64,000 nucleotides of DNA from Leptasterias polaris (Eukaryota > Echinodermata > Asteroidea > Forcipulatida > Asteriidae). The notes below the pieces were generated by a model. The model saw nothing but the letters and a program-made list of their open reading frames with translations. It was not told the DNA's origin and made no database searches. The number at the start of each line of letters is the position of its first letter. Positions within the stretch are counted from its first letter, which is position 1. The stretch is taken from positions 2,852,001 through 2,916,000 of the forward strand of contig JAZGTN010000002.1 of assembly GCA_037783415.1 (NCBI GenBank). The letters run 5' to 3'. Shown piece by piece: positions 57,048 to 64,000 of the stretch. Made by a program: the position numbers and the translations under genes.

Positions 57048-57553
57048 CCGATTCGACTACCCACCGCTGTTAATAAGCAAGGCTTGAGGGGGGAGATGCC
57101 ATACTATAAGCGTGCCCGAAATATATTATCATCTTACATAATACGCCAGGCACACTTATGTTAGAAGCGAGGCCGGCGTCGCGCGGTAGAGAATCAGTCA
57201 CACCATTAACTTACCAATAATCATTGATCGGCAGAATCTCTACCTAAGCACCTGAATACAAAGTGGATGTGTTCAATGTGATTCATCCATTGATGATTCG
57301 GAGACATTTTGGGGCGAAAACTTCCGCAACCAGAACTTTGCAGAAAAAGTCATTATTTCATGAGGCGGCCATGATGGAAAGCGCCACCAACCGATCCACG
57401 GAGAGAACGTAAACATTGCATATTATGACATGCCTCGCTAACAATCGTGGCGGGTGATATTCTGTAAGATGATAATATATTTCGGGCACGCTTATAGTAT
57501 GGCATCTCTCCCCTCAAGCCTTGCTTATTAACAGCGGTGGGTAGTCGAATCGG
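57048..57553. mobile_element. Foldback element with ~100-bp inverted repeats
   Basis: 57048-57147 (CCGATTCGACTACCCACCGC...) reappears reversed at about 57455-57553 (...GCGGTGGGTAGTCGAATCGG), separated by about 300 bp. The same short peptide frame therefore appears on both strands and is not a gene. Confidence 0.88.
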
Positions 57554-57604
57554 TTGTAACAGCACACTTAAAAACACTTTCAAACTGTCTCTATAGCTAT
57601 ACAG

Positions 57605-57678
57605 GGCTAGTTCGGTGGACTAATGGTAAGACATCTGCTCTAGCAATGCAAAGGTCGTAGGTTCGAATCCCATCTGAT
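57605..57678 (+). repeat. tRNA-like sequence
   Basis: A-box-like TGGACTAATGGTAAG and a good B box GGTTCGAATCC with tRNA spacing. Acceptor pairing is poor, so it is a SINE head or tRNA pseudogene. Confidence 0.5.
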
Positions 57679-57734
57679 TGATTTGCCTGTGGATTTTTTT
57701 TCACAGAACTTGGGAAAGTACATCAGGTGCTTAA

Positions 57735-58232
57735 AGGTATTATACAGGATTGGTAGAGCTGACAAAATATTCACAGACAGTGTTCATGTTTTGTGTAATC
57801 AACCACATACATTAAATAACGAACCTGTGCAAATTTGAGCTCAATTGATCATCGAGGTCACGAGAAAATAGTGAAAAGAGACCTTACGTGTTTTCTGTGT
57901 TTCAAACATCGAGTTTATTATCACGCGTGATAAAAACTATTGTTTACTCATTTCTCAGAAACGATAGCATTTTAGGCAGAAATATTTTAAGGAACCCTTT
58001 CTACCATTACTTACTTTCATTCATAAGTTATGTGTGAATCTGTGAACATTTGTGTTTTTCGATCTTACCAATAGTGTACAGGGCCTTTAAATCATGTAAG
58101 TTACATGTGAATCTGTGAACATTTGTGTTTTTCGATCTTACCAATAGTGTACAGGGCCTTTAAATCATGTAAGTTACGTGTGAATCTGTGAACATTTGTG
58201 TTTTTCGATCTTACCAATAGTGTACAGGGCCT
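57735..58232. mobile_element. TTAA-flanked MITE with triplicated terminus
   Basis: TTAA at 57731-57734 and 58233-58236. The right terminal 73 bp (ATCATGTAAGTTACATGTGA...CAGGGCCTTTAA) occurs three times in tandem, each ending in TTAA. Confidence 0.85.
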
Positions 58233-58239
58233 TTAACAC

Positions 58240-59540
58240 ACATCGTGTAGGGTAACAACTAAATAATTTTCATTATCCCCGATGCAAAACAAAAACAACA
58301 ACAAAAACATCTATTTAAAAGCACACTTCAATTAAAAAAGAAAGAAAATCAAACAGCAAAACAAAGCCCTCTTATAACCCATGGCGGAAAACAATAAGTG
58401 TTAGCATGTGCTGATCAAATAAAACAAGGCGTTGCAACCAAACAGGTCCCTCGCTGCAGGGTCCTGAGGCAACAATATGTCACTTATCAGAGAACATCCA
58501 AGAAGTAAACTGATTCCATATCATCAGACGATTACATTATGTTAAAGGTATATTTTGTTTTATTATAGAGATCCAAGTCATTTTCGGGGAAAACAAAAAA
58601 TCAACCAAAGCTGCCTATTTTACCTTTAATTCATATTATAGCATGTTTTTTGTGCGTTGTTTTTGCCTCTCCAGTTGAAACCGTCATTCAGTTTAACTTG
58701 GAGCATAGGAATTCGCAACGGCATTATAGCGTTCTTTCGCCGTCTGTCCCCTAGCCTTCGTAGTTTTGCTACGGCGACCCTGGTGGGTCCCTTCACACTC
58801 GAGCTCGGACGCACGGCCGGCGCACAGTGGGCCAGTTCAAGGTCAAACTGCCCCAAAATAGGCAAAAGGTGATTGTTTCAAAAATCAATACTCCTGGTTT
58901 TTTTATGTATGTTCCAAAGGTTTTTTATATACAAGAAGTAATACAAAAAATCACATAAAAATATGGGTTTTACCCTTGTTTAGTCACAAAAATTGAAAAA
59001 AGCGACGAAAATTGCCACACTTAACAAGTATTTTAACTTGCTGTTCTGAGCAGTACATATAATATATCGCCATGAAAACCGTCTCGAAAGTTGTTTACAG
59101 TCTTTATTTTAAGATTTTTTTTATATTAATAACCATGCATTTTGATGTTTGTTTACTATTTCAAAAAAGCCAAAAAAAATCACATAAAATGCCTTTAAAA
59201 TTCTAGTTTTTTTTTAAGGGGCAAAGAAAATATGTATTTCCACTGATTCCCGCTTTCATTCTTACTTTTTCCAGAAGCCTGAACCCACAAGAACAATTTA
59301 AAACCAAATTTGGCTACGACTTTTGAAGATATTGACTTTTCAAGTGGTAGGGGGCCAATGCGAAATGGCTGTTTTGACTCAATATCCGGTAATAACGTGT
59401 CAAGTTGTAATTCTTGGAGGTTTTTACTTCACCATCACTATAATCAGCATACAATTGGGACTTTAAAAGTTGATTTGAACAGACATTACACTTTAAAACA
59501 ACTTTGAATACATGATGGTCAGGTCTTTACAGAGGGTGTT
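58240..59540. other. Noncoding stretch with a GC-richer island
   Basis: 58680-58860 is more GC-rich and open on both strands (for example LRRLGDRRRKNAIMPLRIPM on minus), but no domain is recognised. Probably a transposon remnant. The rest is AT-rich. Confidence 0.3.
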
Positions 59541-60602
59541 ATAATTATTTTTTTACGCGGCGATTTTTTTATTTTTTATTTTTTTTGCGACTTCCGGGTT
59601 GTGATTGTGTTTGTATGGAGCGCCGTTTATGACTTTATTACGAAACCAATATATGTAGAATGAAACCAATATATAGAATGAAAAGAGATTACTGGTATTA
59701 AAAACCTAGAGACACGACAATCATTTATATTTGCCAATGAGGAATTTTTTGACAGAATGCTTAAAGATATGAAGAGAGGCAATGCTAGTGATGTTTGGGG
59801 GGAGGTTATTCCAAATTTGTAGACCCATGAACAAAACAGTACGTTGAGCATTTATATAGAACGAAACTATAGATAGAAACTATTTATATAGAACGAAACA
59901 AAAACATATAAAACGAAGCGCTGCCTACGACGATTAAGGCCGCCAGGCCACACTATTCATGGAACGAAAGCCAAAATTTATAAAACGAAAACTAAAATAA
60001 CATATAGAACGAAGCGCCGCCTGCGACGATTAGGGGCCAGTCTGCTAGACTTGAAATCAAGTCGTTATATCACAGAGTCGTAGTGCACACTCACTGATAA
60101 TCATCGATTTTTCGATCGCTGTAAGGATGGCTACACGAACACGTTAACTCGTTAACTAATGTCCAATTATCTGGGATCATCACACAGCCACGGGGATTTT
60201 TCCAATTTTTTTGTGAACAAACTGCAAATTAAGTGATTATATTTAGGCTGGTTTAACATGATTCAGTTCCAAGTGGAGCTGAAAACAAATTAATTGCAAA
60301 ACTAAGGGCAGCTTGACTTGCTGAGTTGCATGTAACTATGGAAGCAGCCAGGTTTTTTATAGTTTTTTTCTATAGTCACCACGGCATGCAGCATACGTTA
60401 AGAACACCACCGTGGTGTAAAGGAATCCAACTCTCAGAATATTATGTAACATTTACAATAGGTAATGATTTAAATACAACTAACACTAGGGAACTCACTT
60501 TAGCAAGCAAAAGTCACTTTATAATCTAAGAATCGAATAGGGTTGCATGACGCCAGAAAACGCAAGAAGTGTTACAGTGACTCAAAACGTAGGTTTCCTT
60601 AA

Positions 60603-60970
60603 AGGCACTGGACACGTTGGGTAATTGTCGAAGACCAGTATTCTCACTTGGTGTATCCCAACATATGCATAAAATAACAAACCTGTGAAAATTTGGGCTC
60701 AATTGGTCATCGAATTTGCAAGAGAATAATAAAAGAAAAAACACCCTTGTTGCATTACTTTGTGTGCTTTCAGATGAATAATAAAAGGCTTCAGCAAGAA
60801 GTCTTTTATTATTTGAGTGAGAAATTACCTCTTTCTCAAAAACTACGTTACTTCAGAGGGAGCCGTTTCTCACAATGTTTTATACTATCAACAGCTCTCC
60901 ATTGCTCGTTACCAAGTAAGTTTTTATGCTAACAATTATTTTGAGTAATTACCAAAAGTGTCCAGTGCCT
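60603..60970. mobile_element. TTAA-flanked MITE (AGGCACTGGACAC family)
   Basis: TTAA at 60599-60602 and 60971-60974 flanks inverted ends AGGCACTGGACACGTTGGGT and ACCAAAAGTGTCCAGTGCCT. 368 bp, noncoding. TTAA duplication fits piggyBac-like or Sola3-like mobilisation. Confidence 0.88.
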
Positions 60971-60974
60971 TTAA

Positions 60975-62476
60975 ATACACAAAATTATCATGACAAAATG
61001 CAATAAACAATAAAAATGAATACTAAACCATTACCCAAACACCTAACCAAGAACACGGTGCCATTTATTTGTTTTACAGATTACAAATTAAGTTGGCTTA
61101 ACAAAGTTCATAGTACCTTGAAGTAGGCAAAACTTGCTGCTATTATGAAGTAAATTACGTAAAGGGCCAGGGTTGACTATACCACACTATACCAGGGGTT
61201 ATGAAAGAGGTTCATTAATAATTTAATGCAGAAATATTTATAATAAAAGTGGAGCAAGAAGAACCTAAGTGGTAAATACAAACAGTGCCTAACAAACCTT
61301 TTCTACACCTACCACACATAACTTCAACGACTTGTTCAACAATCAAAAATCTAAAATATCTACATATCATGCCAAGCATGCATCATTGTAGTATTCTTCC
61401 CAAACATTAAAACTCAACCCCAACTAATGCTTCATAGTCGAGAAAAGGGGCGAGAAGGGTGAGGGAAGGCGACGTTTCGACCCCACTCAATACATTTTGC
61501 ATTCTCAAAATTTTGTCATAAGACTAAAACTACATTGCGTACAGATTTTAATTATCTTTACCAAACCAATTCTGAAAATGATAACCTCTGATATCCTCCC
61601 CTTACCCCACTTTGCAACATTTGACAGGCAAGAATCGCGCCCACCTAGCGGGTGCCGCGCGAGGCGTGGCATCCCGCTAGTATTAATATAGAAAGGTCTA
61701 AAAGGTGACAACTTCAAATAAGGGGTAAAATGAGCTTAATGTACGTGCTTGAAAAGAAAATGTTTGTTTGTTTATAGGATAGGATAACCTTTAACCCTGG
61801 TTCAAGCGGCTGGTCTAAAGCCGTAGAACAATTTTTCTAATTTTGTTAATTAAAACACTTTTTTTTTTTTTTTTCGCTGAACTTAATTTTCATCCAACCC
61901 TGAACACCCCTTAACAAAGTGGCTGAACCGATTTTGCCCTAGAGGTCGTTCACCGGGTAGGCCAGCTGTCACAAAGTGGGTCTGCGCCAAGGCGGCAATT
62001 CCCTTGTGTACAAAAATTGCCGCCATAGTATGAACACATGCTCTTTGTCATCTGTCTGTGAATGGAAACCAGAGCTGTTTGTTTACAATCCTGACCCAGA
62101 AATACCCTTAGGGTATATATTATAGGTGACCTGGCTACTGTTTCTTTTTTACCCTGTGGCTGTTTCATGTGTCAATTTCACTAATTACATAATATGCCTA
62201 CCGCGTGAGCACATCCGTTCCACGGGGCAAATCACAAAAAAATCGCTTCTCGCAGGGTTAAAAAAGGGAAGGAGAGTCGACTAAGAAAGTATGTGGGAGG
62301 GGAGGAATTGTGTTGGGTTGGAAGAGTAGATCAAAGGTACCAGGGAGGATTGAAGTTAAAGAATTGTTAGTTGGGGGAGGGTGGTAAGGGGTTGGAATGT
62401 GTTGCAAAATCAGGGAAGTGCACGGGTATGATGACAAATTAAAATATAAGTGAAACGGGTCAGGGTTGTAGTAGTA
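60975..62476. other. Noncoding interior of the large inverted-repeat region
   Basis: No gene recognised. 62255-62476 is G-rich on the plus strand and may be an extended variant of the adjoining LTR. Confidence 0.3.
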
Positions 62477-63001
62477 GGACGAGGATTCACCAAGAGACAA
62501 TAAAATTAAAGTAACAAATTCTACATGATGACGTGTAAAATATAAAACAATCTTCTGTACTGATTTAATTCTTCAATGCAATACAGCACATCGACTACAA
62601 AATAGCATACAATGTACATTACAAATGCACACCATTACTTATGTACAGCTAAAGGGCAAAAGGTCAGAGCGCAACACGAGGCTGGCTGCACACATACACA
62701 AGTTTACAATATGCCGAATTAAATGACCTTCTAAATGACAATATTTATCATTTCAAAATACAAATTAAGATAAGTGATACTCACAGAGAGTTCTAAGAGA
62801 CTATCTCTCCCAGATAAATAGTATTAGGAGCATGGCCAGAGCCATGCTCCCCACAAAATGGAGAGAAATACAGACCACAAATATAATTATGTGCTCTCTC
62901 GTGCAAAAGCTGAAAGAAAAAGAGAGTGGGTCTACAGGTCGCGACCCCAAAGTTAACTTTTTACAATAATCAACACTGAGGGCGCACTTGGGCTCCCTAC
63001 A
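62477..63001 (-). mobile_element. Solo or partial LTR, reverse copy of the 13.4-kb LTR
   Basis: Reverse complement starts TGTAGGGAGCCCAAGTGCGC and follows 13356-13880 to GGTGAATCCTCGTCCT, then diverges before the expected CA end. No adjoining internal domain. Confidence 0.7.
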
Positions 63002-63004
63002 TAT

Positions 63005-63265
63005 ATAAATTAGTTTCGTTCTATATAAATTAGTTTCGTTCTATATATTAAAACTAGTTTCGTTCTATATAAAATAGTTTCATTCTTCATAAATTAGTTT
63101 CGTTCTACATAAATTAGTTTCGTTCTATATAAACTAGTTTCGTTCTTTAAAAACTAGTTTCGTTCTCTATACATTAGTTTCGTTCTATATAAATTAGTTT
63201 CGTTCTATATAGGTAAATTAGTTTCGTTTTAATAGAAATAGTTTCATTCTATATATATTGGTTTC
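63005..63265. repeat. ~20-bp tandem repeat (TTAGTTTCGTTCTATATAAA)
   Basis: About a dozen imperfect units; reverse-oriented relatives lie at 59640-60010. Forms the subterminal zone of the possible large element. Confidence 0.88.
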
Positions 63266-63684
63266 GTAATAAGTCATAAACGGCGCCCCATACAAAAGCA
63301 ATTACAACCCGGAAGGGGCCGCGTAAAAAAAAGGGCGCCGCAAAAAAAAAAAAAATCGCCGCACCCCCCCAAAAAGTCGCCGTTTAAGTGTCCTTCATAG
63401 AACATACAAATACGTTTGTTGTGTGCAACTCTTGCCTTGTGTTTCTTCTGCTCCACCTTCTGTTGAATTACAAAAATGTATATTTAAAAAAATGTTTGAA
63501 GCTTTTTAAAAGCGGACAGTATGTGCAGTAGTTACCACAAGATCGAAAATATCATTTTTGTGTGTCGTGGCGAGTTAGATTTCACAAAGAGCTAATATTG
63601 GTTTTAACTGTTTATCAATCTTATCTGCTAAGCAAAGTGTGATGTCTCAATACAAATCATTAATGCAATTATTGACAACACATC

Positions 63685-64000
63685 TTCAGAAATTTATCTC
63701 ACTTTTTACTATAATGTTACTGAGGGGAAAATATCAATAGCTTATCATTTGAATAGGCATACCAATCTTAACCAAGTCCAAACGTTTCGATGATGACTCA
63801 ACATAGAGTGGAATGCATTCACCAATGAAATCCCATTGAGGCTGGCTTAGAATAAATCATAGCAAGAAATCTATCTCACTTTTTACTATAATGTTACTGA
63901 GGGGCAAATATCAATAGCTTATCATTTGAATAGGCATACCAATCTTAACTAAGTCCAAACAATTGGATGTTGACTCAACCTAGTGTGGAATGCATTCACC
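63685..64000 (+). repeat. Two tandem copies of the type A FReD 3' flank
   Basis: 63685-63853 and 63864-64000 both contain TTATCATTTGAATAGGCATA, CCAATCTTAAC and GGAATGCATTCACC, as after copies 1 and 4. No FReD coding sequence precedes them here. Confidence 0.85.

Larger units (their letters stand above)
59545..63385. mobile_element. Possible 3.8-kb inverted-repeat element with GAACGAAACTA subterminal repeats
   Basis: 59549-59680 (ACGCGGC, CTTCCGGGTTGTGATTG, GCGCCGTTTATGACTTTATT, ACGAAACCAATATAT) is mirrored at about 63240-63330. Both sides then carry tandem TAGAACGAAAC-type motifs. The interior has a MITE, an LTR copy and no recognisable transposase. Exact ends are uncertain. Confidence 0.55.

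Noticed and set aside
57048..57553. Same peptide (PTAVNKQGLRGEMPYYK) on both strands, as if a duplicated gene
   Set aside because: Explained by the inverted repeats of a foldback element; no start, domain or extension.

Overview
This is an AT-rich, repeat-dense invertebrate nuclear window. It contains splice sites, tRNA-derived SINE heads, several classes of DNA transposon, LTR and non-LTR retroelements, and secreted lectin-like proteins. I infer a marine deuterostome, most likely an echinoderm such as a sea star. The basis is the fibrinogen-related (FReD) expansion, the style of the TTAA-flanked MITEs and the SINE. Nothing in the window proves the species.

The main content is a tandem array of intronless genes. 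Each encodes a secreted or membrane-anchored protein with a short PAN/apple-like cysteine module, a variable linker and a C-terminal FReD. Four copies are intact: 7906-8958, 26598-27671, 34886-36040 and 50662-51918. One copy is a pseudogene cut by a Ty3/gypsy element (38471-38955). One promoter is orphaned by an LTR insertion (ends 13355). Duplicated 3' flank at the right edge (63685-64000) suggests the array continues. Type A copies (7.9, 13.3, 38.5 and 50.7 kb) share a CCAAT plus TATA-like promoter and a classical signal peptide. Type B copies (26.6 and 34.9 kb) share a different promoter and a longer hydrophobic N-terminus. The 26.6-kb gene joins a type B N-terminus to a type A FReD. The linker runs from about 30 residues to about 90, and in the 50.7-kb gene it contains a 15-bp minisatellite coding a Thr/Pro-rich, mucin-like stalk. 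This looks like a diversifying recognition-lectin locus (inference).

Layout. 0-5 kb: a CACTA-type (En/Spm-like) transposase gene with a possible partner exon, then a LINE endonuclease fragment. 5.2-13.35 kb: type A units 1 and 2. 13.4-25 kb: transposon debris, including an LTR, MITEs, long inverted-repeat elements, a segmental duplication and an inverted pair of 40-bp minisatellites. 25.4-36 kb: type B units with a hAT-like element (perfect 8-bp target duplication) and a 2.1-kb inverted-repeat element. 36.4-43.7 kb: type A unit 3 with the gypsy insertion. 43.7-48.7 kb: a TTAAAGG-ended element and a nearly full-length LINE. 49-57 kb: type A unit 4. 57-64 kb: a foldback element, TTAA MITEs and a possible 3.8-kb inverted-repeat element carrying a reverse LTR copy.

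Apart from the FReD genes, the coding potential I can recognise belongs to mobile elements. Positions of repeat edges were read by eye and are good to a few bases where target duplications or termini are clear, and to tens of bases elsewhere.
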